DNA from: Burkholderia humptydooensis
GTDB lineage: Bacteria > Pseudomonadota > Gammaproteobacteria > Burkholderiales > Burkholderiaceae
DNA length: 64,000 bases
Direction: 5' to 3'
Assembly: GCF_001513745.1 (NCBI RefSeq)
Contig: NZ_CP013382.1
Coordinates: 744,001 to 808,000, forward strand
In this document: positions 20,472 to 29,207 of the stretch, one piece after another
Layout of the letters: the number at the start of each line of letters is the position of its first letter
Numbering within the stretch: the stretch's first letter is position 1
The notes under the pieces: generated by a model
Seen by the model: the letters and a program-made list of their open reading frames with translations, nothing else
What the model was told of the DNA's origin: nothing
Database searches by the model: none
Made by a program: the position numbers and the translations under genes

Positions 20472-22538
20472 ATGGCGGACGAACAATACGGACGGCGGCT
20501 GCAACGCGCGCTCGGGCGGCACGTGGACAGCATTCCGATCGTCTCGGTGTTAGGCGTGCTCTGCCTGATTATTTTTCCGCTGCCGATTCCGATCCTGGAT
20601 GTCGCGCTTGCGCTGAACCTCACGGCATCGGTGCTGATCCTCGCATTGAGCGTGTACATTCCGCATGCGCTGCATCTATCGACATTTCCGACGCTGCTGC
20701 TCGTAGCGACGCTGTTTCGCCTCGGATTGAACATTGCAACGACGCGTCAGATCCTGCTGAACGGCTACGCGGGCGACATCATCACGACGTTCGGTAAGCT
20801 GGTCGTCGGCGGAGACGTCGTCGTGGGCTGCGTGGTCTTCATCATCATCGCGATCATCCAGTTCGTCGTCGTTGCGAAAGGCGCGGATCGCGTTGCTGAA
20901 GTGGGCGCGCGCTTTTCGCTCGATGCGTTGCCCGGCAAGCAAATGGCGATCGACGCGGATTTGCGCGCGGGCATGATTAGCAAGGCCGATGCGTTGGAGC
21001 GCCGGCGACAGCTCGAGCAGACGAGCCAGTTTTACGGCGCGATGGACGGCGCAAGCAAATTCGTCAAAGGGGATGCGATTGCCGGTTTGCTGATCGCAAT
21101 CGTCAACGTGGTGGGTGGAATCGTGATCGGCACGGCTGTCAATGGTCATGCGCTTGCGGACACCGCCCGCCTGTATACGGTGTTGACGGTCGGTGACGGC
21201 CTGGTGTCGCAGATTCCGTCGCTCCTGATTTCGTTTGCCTCGGGCATCCTGATTACGCGCGTCGCGTCGATCGACAGCGCGACCGCAGTCGGCGCGGATA
21301 TCGGCACGCAGATCGCGAGCCAGCCGCGAGCGATTTTCGCGGCGGCGATCGTGGCGGCCGGCTTCGCGCTCGTTCCCGGCTTCCCGGCGATGGCGTTTCT
21401 TGGTCTGGCCGCTGCGCTTGCGCTGCTGGCTGCGTTGATTCCGCGGCTGAACGTCATGAGAGGCGGCAGTGCGTCGGCTCGCCAGCATTGGGCGCGTCGG
21501 GACGGCGGCGCGAACGCGGTCGTCGACGGCGATCTCGGTGTGTCGGTGCCGTTGCGTGTGCGACTCGGCCCCGATCTCTTCCATCGGCTGAGGCCGCTCG
21601 AGCTCGATCGTCTGCTGCTTGCGCTGAGGGAGCGCTTCAGGGAAAGCGGCGTGCCTTATCCCGGGCTGGCACTTTCGGCCGATCCTGCGCTGCCGGCATA
21701 CGGCTATGCCGTGGATGTCGACGAGGTTCCCATCGCGGCCGATCAACTGGAACTCGCATCGGATGACGTCGAGCGCGCGCGGCGGATGCCGCTTGACGTT
21801 CTGGCCGGACGGCATCGCGAGGACGACGAGAAGCCCGTTGCGCCCGAGGCGGCGCTCGTCGAGCGGATCGGCGAGGCGATTTGCTCGAGGCCGTGGCGTT
21901 TCCTCGGCATTCAGGAAGCGAGCTATCTACAGGATGCGCTATCCCGGCATTATCCGCAGCTCGTCAATCTGCTCGCCGAGCGGATTCATCTATTCGTCTT
22001 TCGTGACGTGCTCGTCGAGCTGCTCAGATCCGGCATTGCGATTCGCAACACGCGCGCGATTGCAGAGGGGTTGACGAAGGGCTGTGCGCAACCAAACGAC
22101 ATCGATGGCCTCGTTTCGTCGGCGCGGCAAGCTTTGTCGAGCCAGATCTCGAATCAGTGGGGCGGTGCGGAGCACTGCATTCCGATCGTCGTGCTGGCTC
22201 CCGATTTGGAAGCGATATTGAGGCAAAAGTTGATCGTCACCGGGCAAGGAAAGTTTCTCGATCTGCAGGTCGACGAACAACATCTGTTTGTCCAACGGGT
22301 GGTCGACGGGATGAAGGAAGCCTGGCGTGAGCAGCGCGGTGCAGTGCTCGTGACCGGTCAGGATCTGCGCCGCTCGGTCGAGATGTTGGTGGCTGGCGGA
22401 GGAGGACGTATGACGGTGCTTGCGGTCGAGGAGATTTCGGACGAAATCGAGTATCGGGTGCTGCATACGATTTGCGTCACCGAGTTCGAGCAGCCCGGAG
22501 CTTGCATGAGCGGCAGCGTCGAAGGATTCCGCGAATGA
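20472..22538 (+). CDS. sctV: Type III secretion major export gate protein SctV
   Basis: 688 residues, full family length. The N-terminal half has about eight membrane segments with the conserved FHIPEP-family blocks, such as FPTLLLVATLFRLGLNIATTR, GDAIAGLLIAIVNVVGG and SQIPSLLISFASGILITR. The cytoplasmic half includes DYGYAVDVDEVP-like and VPIVVLAPDLEAILRQ-like stretches. SctV forms the nonameric export gate. ATG 20472 is preferred to ATG 20445 because GGAG (20460-20463) lies 8 bases upstream. Its stop overlaps the sctN start. It appears intact although its neighbours sctT and sctU are truncated. Confidence 0.93.
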   Translation: MADEQYGRRLQRALGRHVDSIPIVSVLGVLCLIIFPLPIPILDVALALNLTASVLILALSVYIPHALHLSTFPTLLLVATLFRLGLNIATTRQILLNGYAGDIITTFGKLVVGGDVVVGCVVFIIIAIIQFVVVAKGADRVAEVGARFSLDALPGKQMAIDADLRAGMISKADALERRRQLEQTSQFYGAMDGASKFVKGDAIAGLLIAIVNVVGGIVIGTAVNGHALADTARLYTVLTVGDGLVSQIPSLLISFASGILITRVASIDSATAVGADIGTQIASQPRAIFAAAIVAAGFALVPGFPAMAFLGLAAALALLAALIPRLNVMRGGSASARQHWARRDGGANAVVDGDLGVSVPLRVRLGPDLFHRLRPLELDRLLLALRERFRESGVPYPGLALSADPALPAYGYAVDVDEVPIAADQLELASDDVERARRMPLDVLAGRHREDDEKPVAPEAALVERIGEAICSRPWRFLGIQEASYLQDALSRHYPQLVNLLAERIHLFVFRDVLVELLRSGIAIRNTRAIAEGLTKGCAQPNDIDGLVSSARQALSSQISNQWGGAEHCIPIVVLAPDLEAILRQKLIVTGQGKFLDLQVDEQHLFVQRVVDGMKEAWREQRGAVLVTGQDLRRSVEMLVAGGGGRMTVLAVEEISDEIEYRVLHTICVTEFEQPGACMSGSVEGFRE

Positions 22539-23884
22539 GCGACGCCGGGCACGAATCGCTTGGCGCGTCGTTCGAGCGGCGCCTGGATCGTGCGCTGCGG
22601 GGCCGGCGATTCGGCAGGCTCGTTGAAGTGACGGGGGCGCAAGTCAAGGTAGCGGGCGTCGATCTGCGCGTCGGTCAGCTATGCGAGCTGTCGCATTTCG
22701 GAAGTGATGAGCGTGTACTGGGCGAGGTCGTCGGACTGACGCGCGAAACCGCGCTAGTCACGCTGCTGGGCGATGTGGCGGGACTCGGTACTTCGACGCT
22801 CGTGCGACCGTGCGTGGACAGCCATCGCGTCTGCGTCGGCACAGGTTTGCTCGGACGCGTGCTGGACGGGTTGGGGCGGCCGCTCGACGGCGGTCCGGCA
22901 CTCGATGGCATGGCCGCGCGTCCGAGTGCGGCGGCGCCTCCTCCGCCGTTGACCCGGCCCTTGATTCGGGCGATTCTGCAGACCGGCATCCGGGCGATCG
23001 ACGGATTTCTGACGATGGGGCGCGGGCAGCGCATTGGCATATTCGCTCCGGCGGGCGCCGGGAAAAGCACGTTGCTTGGCATGATGGCGCGCAATATGGC
23101 TTCCGGGACCGTGTGTGTCGTTGCGCTGATCGGGGAACGGGGGCGCGAGGTGCGCGAGTTCCTGGATGAGATTCTCTCGGTGACGCAGCGGCAAAGCACT
23201 GTCGTCGTCGCAGCGACGTCGGATCGGCCGTCGATGGAGCGCATCAAGGCCGCATATACTGCAACGACGATTGCAGAATATTTTCGCGACGAAGGGTACG
23301 ACGTGCTGCTGCTGTGCGATTCCGTGACGCGTTTCGCGCGCGCGATGCGCGAAACCGGGCTGGCGGCCGGGGAGCCCGCGGTACGGCGCGGCTATCCGCC
23401 GTCCGTATTTGCCGCGCTGCCTGGCCTTGTCGAGCGGGCGGGCCCGGCGAAAAACGGAAACATTACGGCGTTGTACACGGTGCTATTGGAAGACGCCGAG
23501 ATAACAGACCCGATCGGAGAAGAGATTCGCTCGCTGCTGGACGGACATATCGTGCTGTCTCCGAAGCTGGCGAGTGCCGGACATTATCCGGCGATCGACA
23601 TACGAAGCAGCATCAGCCGTGTGATGCCGCAACTGGTCGACTTCACGACGGCAAGGGCGGCGGCCCGATGTCGCGAATGGATCGCGCGCTACGACGATGC
23701 CGAATTGCTGCTGCAAATCGGCGAATATCGCGACGGAGGCGACCCGGTATTGGATAGTGCAATTGCGGCGCATGGCGATCTGGCCGACTTTCTCAAGCAA
23801 GGCACGCGGGAATCCGTACCGATCGAGGAAACCACGATGCGTTTGCGCGACATTGCACAGCAGTACGCGGGAGCGGGCGATTGA
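22535..23884 (+). CDS. sctN: Type III secretion ATPase SctN (island copy)
   Basis: 449 residues, related to the F1-ATPase beta subunit. Walker A is PAGAGKST with K177. [10 protein letters not shown] and SLTRFAR-like (SVTRFARAMRE) blocks and the RRGYPPSVFAALP stretch are typical of SctN/FliI. The protein unfolds substrates and releases chaperones at the base of the injectisome. ATG 22535 overlaps the sctV stop. sctO follows. A second, differently sequenced SctN is encoded at 59.3-60.7 kb, so the two loci were not produced by a recent duplication. Confidence 0.94.
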   Translation: MSDAGHESLGASFERRLDRALRGRRFGRLVEVTGAQVKVAGVDLRVGQLCELSHFGSDERVLGEVVGLTRETALVTLLGDVAGLGTSTLVRPCVDSHRVCVGTGLLGRVLDGLGRPLDGGPALDGMAARPSAAAPPPPLTRPLIRAILQTGIRAIDGFLTMGRGQRIGIFAPAGAGKSTLLGMMARNMASGTVCVVALIGERGREVREFLDEILSVTQRQSTVVVAATSDRPSMERIKAAYTATTIAEYFRDEGYDVLLLCDSVTRFARAMRETGLAAGEPAVRRGYPPSVFAALPGLVERAGPAKNGNITALYTVLLEDAEITDPIGEEIRSLLDGHIVLSPKLASAGHYPAIDIRSSISRVMPQLVDFTTARAAARCREWIARYDDAELLLQIGEYRDGGDPVLDSAIAAHGDLADFLKQGTRESVPIEETTMRLRDIAQQYAGAGD

Positions 23885-23912
23885 ACCCGATCGACCATTC
23901 GAGGAGGCGCGC

Positions 23913-24371
23913 GTGAGCGAGAAATCGAAAGTGCTGCTTTTGATGAGCCGGGTGACCGGAATGCGAAGCGAGCGGACGAGGGATGAACTCGCGGGAACGC
24001 TACGCGCGCTTCGCGCGATCGACGGCAAGATTGCTGTGTTGCGGCAGCGGCTCGGCAAGCTCGTCGCGATGCAGCGAAACTGGATGCGCGCCGTGCCCGA
24101 AAATGCGGGCAGGCTGGCCGGCACGTCCGACGAGATGCGCATGCCGCTGAAGTGGATCGAGCAGCAGATCTTCGAGACGTTGGACGCAGAGCGCGAGCTC
24201 GAGCGGGGAAAAGCGGCATTGATCGAGGCGCGCAATGCCCAGAAGCGCGCGATGCTCAAGCACGACGAATTGGGAAACGTTTACCGGATGAGGCGCGCCG
24301 CTCTCGGGAAATGGCGGGAGGCGGCAGCCGAAGAGGACCACGAAGATGCCATTGCACGGCGCGGCTGCTAA
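23913..24371 (+). CDS. sctO: Type III secretion stalk protein SctO (YscO/FliJ-like)
   Basis: 152 residues, charged, with heptad-like helices throughout (for example RTRDELAGTLRALRAIDGKIAVLRQRLGKL) and no membrane segment, the pattern of SctO/FliJ coiled-coil stalks that bind the ATPase and gate protein. It follows sctN directly, the usual position. Start GTG 23913 has GAGGAGG at 23901-23907. Assignment is by position, size and coiled-coil character, since this family is very divergent in sequence. Confidence 0.75.
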   Translation: MSEKSKVLLLMSRVTGMRSERTRDELAGTLRALRAIDGKIAVLRQRLGKLVAMQRNWMRAVPENAGRLAGTSDEMRMPLKWIEQQIFETLDAERELERGKAALIEARNAQKRAMLKHDELGNVYRMRRAALGKWREAAAEEDHEDAIARRGC

Positions 24372-24454
24372 GGCGCGCTGCTGCGCGGCCCGAGCATCGC
24401 GCATGCCGAGTCGCCGGTCGGGCGATTCGTGAAATCGATCCCGTTTCGGGACCT

Positions 24455-24466
24455 TTGTACGTACAA
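24455..24466. promoter_or_regulatory. 12-bp palindrome upstream of the lipoprotein gene
   Basis: TTGTACGTACAA is a perfect palindrome 22 bases upstream of the lipoprotein start. It could be an operator, but no matching regulator is evident and chance cannot be excluded. Confidence 0.25.
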
Positions 24467-24488
24467 TTTTCTAGCTTCAGTGAGGCAG

Positions 24489-24830
24489 ATGATGGAAATT
24501 TTGTTTCGAAAGCATGGATGGCGCCCGGCGATGGGCGTACTGTCGTCGTGTCTGGCATTGACTGCGTGCACCGGCGTGTCCGAGGCCGCGCGTGGCGGCC
24601 TCTCTCCGGACGGCGCACAAGAGACTCGCGCGCAATGCCGAGCGGACGCCTTGCCGGACGACGCGCTGCAAGGGAAAACCGAAGCCGAAGCGGCAGCGCT
24701 GCTGTCGGGTTGTACCTGGCGAATCGGGGAAAGGGATGGAAAGGCGCTGCCCGGAACGATGGACTATCAGGCGCAGCGGCGGACCTTGGGAATCGAGAAG
24801 GGCAAGGTCATCTGGGTAAGGCGCGGTTGA
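24489..24830 (+). CDS. Lipoprotein with proteinase-inhibitor I78-like domain
   Basis: 113 residues. The N-terminus has a hydrophobic stretch ending in LALTAC, a lipobox with the lipidated cysteine at about residue 24. The C-terminal half, GKTEAEAAALLSGCTWRI then RDGKALPGTMDY and a final GKVIWVRRG, resembles the small inhibitor I78 family fold. I78-like lipoproteins are periplasmic and mostly uncharacterised. Two adjacent ATG codons (24489, 24492) are possible starts, with GAGG at 24482-24485. It follows sctO in the same direction after 117 bases and may be transcribed with the T3SS genes or from its own promoter. Confidence 0.7.
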   Translation: MMEILFRKHGWRPAMGVLSSCLALTACTGVSEAARGGLSPDGAQETRAQCRADALPDDALQGKTEAEAAALLSGCTWRIGERDGKALPGTMDYQAQRRTLGIEKGKVIWVRRG

Positions 24831-24965
24831 ATTCCATTCGACGGCGTCGCGTTGCTCAAGGCCCTGGGTTCGATCTGGCCTTCCGTCGCGGCGCCTGCCC
24901 GGGCTACGTCCCATTTCTGCCGGAAGATCGCGCCGGCGATTACCCGTTGGCAATCCGCTCACCTT

Positions 24966-25300
24966 CTACGCCTTACACAAAGCCTTGCGAGCCATCCACA
25001 GGTTGTCCGGCGCAAACAACGTGGTGATCTGGGCGACGTTCTTCATTAAGCTCCGGTAGCGCGTCTTCATATAGCAGAACTGGCGCTTCAGGACGCGAAA
25101 CGGATGCCCGACCCTGGCACGGATGCTGCCTTTCTGCGTCTGCTGCATTTCCGGGTCTCGCGTACCGGACGCATTCTTTGCCGAGCTGGGTGCGGAAATC
25201 AATGTCGCGTCTGCCGCCGAGCCAACTTTCGGAATCAGACCATTCTCGCGTGCGCGTGCGTTTCGCTCACAGGTTCAATCCAAGGTCCAGTTTCATCTCT
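24966..25300 (-). mobile_element. IS5-family transposase remnant with internal deletions
   Basis: Three pieces of an IS5-type transposase are recognisable on the minus strand. An N-terminal scrap near 25300 reads MKLDLGLNL, then stop, then RTRTREW. A middle piece reads SGTRDPEMQQTQKG. A C-terminal piece ends at 24966 with RVGHPFRVLKRQF and TTLFAPDNLWMARK. In intact members the middle motif is followed by roughly 100 residues before the RVEHPFRV block, so at least one large in-frame deletion has occurred. A separate terminal inverted repeat lies at 25393-25410. Confidence 0.75.
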
Positions 25301-25392
25301 GTGCACCTCGTTCGTCCAGTTTTCCGAGGATAGCTCACGGCATCATCAAATCCAGGACTTTTGTAAACCTTCCTTAACAGCAACTGTGCGTA

Positions 25393-25410
25393 TTTTTGAA
25401 ACTGTCTCTA
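25393..25410. repeat. Orphan IS5-type terminal inverted repeat
   Basis: TTTTTGAAACTGTCTCTA matches the right end of the complete IS at 32916-33828 (TTTTTGAAACCGTCTCTA, 33812-33829) at 17 of 18 positions. It marks where a related element once ended. The stop codon of the adjacent candidate effector gene lies inside it. Confidence 0.7.
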
Positions 25411-26559
25411 ACGCACAATTTCGTATGGAACAGTCTTTAACCCCAGCACGCGTGCAGCGGCAAGACGGTGATTGCCGTTAACGATTTCGAATTTGGTTTC
25501 CCCTTCTATGGAAACAATTTTTACCTGAACTGGCTCAATGCGCACCCCTTTTTTTACTGCTTCAATTACGCTCCCGTAACGCTTCCCGTCCAGCGAATCA
25601 CGGCTCTGAACAAATTTATCGGTCGGTGCGTACTTCTGATCTGGATTTCCGGTTCTCCATGTATAAATTTCCTGATAATCATAAGTCTCAGTGGGATACC
25701 AAGTCTCATTTGATTCGATGGAGATATAAGATTTATCATCCGGGTCATAAATCAGATATGTCTTTTCACCAGTTTTTGATGTATGAACTCGCACGTCTAG
25801 GGAATCTTCAAATGTCTCATTAATTTTCTGAACTAAATCATCGTTCAGATCATCCTTGGATTGACGATTCCAAGTTTCCCGGGATAACAATTCCGGCTCT
25901 CGCTCGGCAGGTAGATGGGCTCCGCCAGTTGGCTCGGGCGCCACACCTGAATCCTGGATCACCGCGCCACTCTCTCCACCTGACAAGCCACCATCTTCAT
26001 TGAGTTCGATCTGTGGCCTCACAGGGGACGGCCGCGCACTGATTTTAGACGGGGCGCCAGATTTTGGTGGAATCAACGGCGTGTTCTCGAAGGAAATCGA
26101 GGACGATCGCGATGCAGCGAGGGACGGGCGTGGTGACGGGATGGTGGACGGACGCGGAGATGGACGGACCGGGATTGGCCTGACACCGGGGCCCCCTCCT
26201 ATCGGCCCACCAGCAGCAAAAGTAAATAACAGTTCTAATGCAATGTCCCACGGAGATCTACGAGACTCCTGAGGATCGGCCGGATAACCCGCCGCCATTC
26301 TTCGTTTTTGATAGTCTGAATAGCTTTCGTTAATATAACGTATAGGTTCTTGCAGCGCCCGTGGCCTTCTGTTCGATCGTTCATTTTCGTATTTTGTTAG
26401 TCGATCGATAGTTGCGTCTGAATGGCCGGTACGGAACACCTGTGAATTTGCGACCGGAATGACGTCGACCGATATGGGTTCACCTGCGCCTCGAACATCC
26501 GTACTGGCATGAATCGGAACTGTAAGCGACCCAAGAGGCTTGGAATTAACTGATGTCAT
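25408..26559 (-). CDS. Candidate T3SS effector with C-terminal ParB-like domain
   Basis: 383 residues, much less GC-rich than its surroundings. No signal peptide or membrane anchor is seen apart from a weak hydrophobic patch near residues 110-120. The N-terminus is Ser/Thr-rich; residues about 125-200 are Pro/Ser/Arg-rich and disordered-looking; the last roughly 60 residues (YGSVIEAVKKGVRIEPVQV, then VNGNHRLAAARVLGLKTVPYEI) match the ParB/sulfiredoxin-type fold, with GNHR in place of the ParB GERR box. That fold includes nucleases and NTPases. ATG 26559 is chosen because GGAG lies 6 bases upstream; upstream ATGs at 26571 and 26589 are possible. The TAG stop is supplied by an IS end, so the protein may be shortened. 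Effector status is inferred from its position beside T3SS genes. Confidence 0.55.
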   Translation of the reverse strand: MTSVNSKPLGSLTVPIHASTDVRGAGEPISVDVIPVANSQVFRTGHSDATIDRLTKYENERSNRRPRALQEPIRYINESYSDYQKRRMAAGYPADPQESRRSPWDIALELLFTFAAGGPIGGGPGVRPIPVRPSPRPSTIPSPRPSLAASRSSSISFENTPLIPPKSGAPSKISARPSPVRPQIELNEDGGLSGGESGAVIQDSGVAPEPTGGAHLPAEREPELLSRETWNRQSKDDLNDDLVQKINETFEDSLDVRVHTSKTGEKTYLIYDPDDKSYISIESNETWYPTETYDYQEIYTWRTGNPDQKYAPTDKFVQSRDSLDGKRYGSVIEAVKKGVRIEPVQVKIVSIEGETKFEIVNGNHRLAAARVLGLKTVPYEIVR

Positions 26560-26825
26560 TCTGCTCTCCATGAAATGGATGGTTCTCATCGAATTCTGGA
26601 TGCCATCCCGGTAGCGAAAATCGGCAGAGACACAATATGATGTTTCTCGTGCGCAGCAAATAGGACTGGCACGAAAATCATCTAGCGAAGGCGGCGAATG
26701 GAACGAAGCATTTCTGTCGCCGCGCTCGAAGTGGGCGAACTCTGCGCGACGACGCGATGTGACAAGACAGATCGAAAGTCGAACAACTCCAAGTCAACCT
26801 GCCGCGTCGCCAGCGCGTCGCGTGG
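26560..26825. other. 266-base gap, no gene recognised
   Basis: This lies upstream of the candidate effector gene and downstream of the CHASE2 kinase, both on the minus strand, so it probably contains the effector promoter. No hairpin terminator or operator stands out. Confidence 0.3.
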
Positions 26826-29165
26826 CTACGGGAATAGCGGCAACCTGATGACGAATTCGGTGCCGCGTCCGAGTACGCTGGATACCTGAATCGTTCCGCC
26901 GTGACGCTGAATCACCGCCCTGACGAACGGCAGACCTAGGCCGACGCCCCCATCGATATCGTGCTGACGCTCGGCCTGATAGAACGGCTCGAACAAATGC
27001 CGGAGCGTGTCATCCGACATGCCGATGCCCTGATCGCTGATGTGCAGCGCGACGTGACGATCGTTGGTTTCCTCGATCCGCACGCGAATTTCCGTTTGAT
27101 GATCTGAATATTTGATGGCGTTGTCCAGCAAGTTGACGATGGCGCGCACCAACATGTCCGGGTTTGCGCGGATCAGCACAGTATCGGCGCTCACTTCGGG
27201 GCCGTGCAACTTAATGGCCTTTCGCTCTGCCGCAAACCAGACCTGATCGATTGCGTCACGAACAATGTCCGCGGGAGCGATCGGCACAAACGTGTCTTTT
27301 TCCAGCCGCTCCGCACGCGCGAGCTGCATGAACTCCTTGGCGATCCGAAGCGAATAGTCGGCATACCGGCGCAAGTTTCGCAGGAATTCGTGATCGTGTT
27401 GCGTCGCATCGGCCACGGCGGTTTCGGCGCTGCGCCGCTCGATCAGCATGAGGATCGTCGTTAGCGGACTGCGCAGATCATGTGCGACGTGGCGCAGCAT
27501 TTCTTTATCGTACGCGACGTAGTTTTTCGCGTCAGCAAGGTCGATGAGGCTGATGAGTTGCGACGCGGGCCAAGCGTTCGTTTGTCCGTGCTGGTCGGCT
27601 GCTTCGGCAAGCGGTTCGCAAAGCAGGACGTATTCCCGGCTCCGCCATACGATTTCACGAGGTGTGCCCGGCGCAGCATGCAGCGCCGCGTCGATTTTTT
27701 GCTTGAGCATGTTGAGCGGAGCTGTTCGCTTTTTCAACGAGCAGTCGGCGGCGTCTGAAGCGTCGGGAAGCAACAGGTTGTTCGCCTTGTCGTTGCGCAC
27801 CGCGAGCCGACCCTCGAGTTCGAGAAAAACCGGATAGGGCAGCCGATCGATCATGCTCACATAGGTGCGTTGCCATAAGCGGATTTCGTGGATCATGCTT
27901 TCTATGTGACGCAGTTCGCCGTGTGCCGCGAGCGCCGGGATCGACGTCAGTTTGGTGACGTCGGACGATTGAATCGACGCGAGAACCGTATTGAGCTCGG
28001 ACACTTCGCGACGCAGCAGCATGAGGGTACGGTGATGGCGCACTGACGCAAAAAAGCCGTAGATCACTATGCACACGACCGGCAGAAAGCCAATGGGCAG
28101 CCAGACATGAAACAACAGCAGCCCGAGAGCAATTGCGAATATCAGCAGTACCCAGGCGAGCGCGGCCAAGTGCATCGCACGCCCCGGCACGACAAAGCAG
28201 ATGAGCGCGATGCCGATCGTAATGACGAATTGGATCGCCACCTCGGCCGGATAGGCTATTTTCCGCGTGAGACTGCCGGACGCCACCGCTTCCGTAATCA
28301 GTGCGTCGAGTTGCACGCGCGATATCGCTTCTGAATGCAGCGACGACGTTTGATAGGTACCTTCGCCTAGCCAGGCTTCGTGTCCGACGAATACGATCTT
28401 GCCGGCGAACGCGTCGCCGGGAATGCGCCCTTGCACGACGTCGAGATAGGAATATTGCCGCGTCGCTTCGATGGGCGGCATCACGATCGACACTGCCTGA
28501 ACGCGTTGCGCATCGACCGACGGCGCATACGGTTCCAGGTAGTCCTCGAACGGGACGGGCGCTTCGATACGCGCGACGCGCAGCGCATCGAGTGCAATAT
28601 GCGAGATGGTTCCGCTCGCAGTGCGGATGTACGGCACGAAGCCCGTCACGACGCCATAGTGGCCGATCGTAACGTCGCGCTGGCTGATTGCGGCAGCATG
28701 ATCGGCCAGCGCGCGCGGCAGCGGCAGGACCGGATTGCCCGAGACGTCGGTGGCGTTGCTGGGCCGTACCAGAATGACCTGCGGATGATCTTGCATGCCT
28801 CGTTCGAGGCTGCCGTAATCCAAGCCGGGCGCAAGAGGCAAATCCAGCACGATGCTCCGGGCACGCCCCATTCGATCGAGCAACGCCTTCGAGTAGGCCG
28901 GCAAGTTGCGCGCGCCGAGCGCTGTGAGCGTGGGTTCGTCGATGTTGACGACGACGATGTCGCCGGTTGGTTTGTGTGCGACCATGCGCGCCATCAAGTC
29001 GAACAGAACGCGGTCGAGCGTGCCCGACACGACTCCGCCTGCGGGATACGAGCCCAGCAGCGCCAGCGCGAACATCGCGAACATGAATGCGATCGGGCCG
29101 CTTCCGAGCGCCGCGAAGAAGTTCAGTAGCTTTCGCACGCGGCAATTCTTCGGAATAGCGACCAC
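26826..29165 (-). CDS. CHASE2-domain sensor histidine kinase
   Basis: 779 residues. An N-terminal membrane segment (about 20-40) and an extracytoplasmic CHASE2 domain (about 45-310, with VVVNIDEPTLTALG and GKIVFVGHEAW motifs) precede three membrane segments at about 310-385. The kinase core has the H-box HVAHDLRSPLTT with the phospho-accepting histidine near residue 562, the N-box NLLDNAIKYS near 678, and G-boxes DQGIGMSDD and GLGLPFVRAV. CHASE2 usually senses a small extracytoplasmic ligand. Start GTG 29165 follows the OmpR-type regulator by 42 bases, so the two form a pair. Location inside the T3SS island suggests it controls island genes, which is inference. Confidence 0.9.
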   Translation of the reverse strand: MVAIPKNCRVRKLLNFFAALGSGPIAFMFAMFALALLGSYPAGGVVSGTLDRVLFDLMARMVAHKPTGDIVVVNIDEPTLTALGARNLPAYSKALLDRMGRARSIVLDLPLAPGLDYGSLERGMQDHPQVILVRPSNATDVSGNPVLPLPRALADHAAAISQRDVTIGHYGVVTGFVPYIRTASGTISHIALDALRVARIEAPVPFEDYLEPYAPSVDAQRVQAVSIVMPPIEATRQYSYLDVVQGRIPGDAFAGKIVFVGHEAWLGEGTYQTSSLHSEAISRVQLDALITEAVASGSLTRKIAYPAEVAIQFVITIGIALICFVVPGRAMHLAALAWVLLIFAIALGLLLFHVWLPIGFLPVVCIVIYGFFASVRHHRTLMLLRREVSELNTVLASIQSSDVTKLTSIPALAAHGELRHIESMIHEIRLWQRTYVSMIDRLPYPVFLELEGRLAVRNDKANNLLLPDASDAADCSLKKRTAPLNMLKQKIDAALHAAPGTPREIVWRSREYVLLCEPLAEAADQHGQTNAWPASQLISLIDLADAKNYVAYDKEMLRHVAHDLRSPLTTILMLIERRSAETAVADATQHDHEFLRNLRRYADYSLRIAKEFMQLARAERLEKDTFVPIAPADIVRDAIDQVWFAAERKAIKLHGPEVSADTVLIRANPDMLVRAIVNLLDNAIKYSDHQTEIRVRIEETNDRHVALHISDQGIGMSDDTLRHLFEPFYQAERQHDIDGGVGLGLPFVRAVIQRHGGTIQVSSVLGRGTEFVIRLPLFP

Positions 29166-29207
29166 CGCAGACGCGATGGCGGAGCGGAGAACAATCGTGC
29201 GGCCGCG

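Noticed and set aside
24966..25202. 78-residue minus-strand frame as a stand-alone gene
   Set aside because: It is the fused middle and C-terminal pieces of an IS5-type transposase, not an independent protein.
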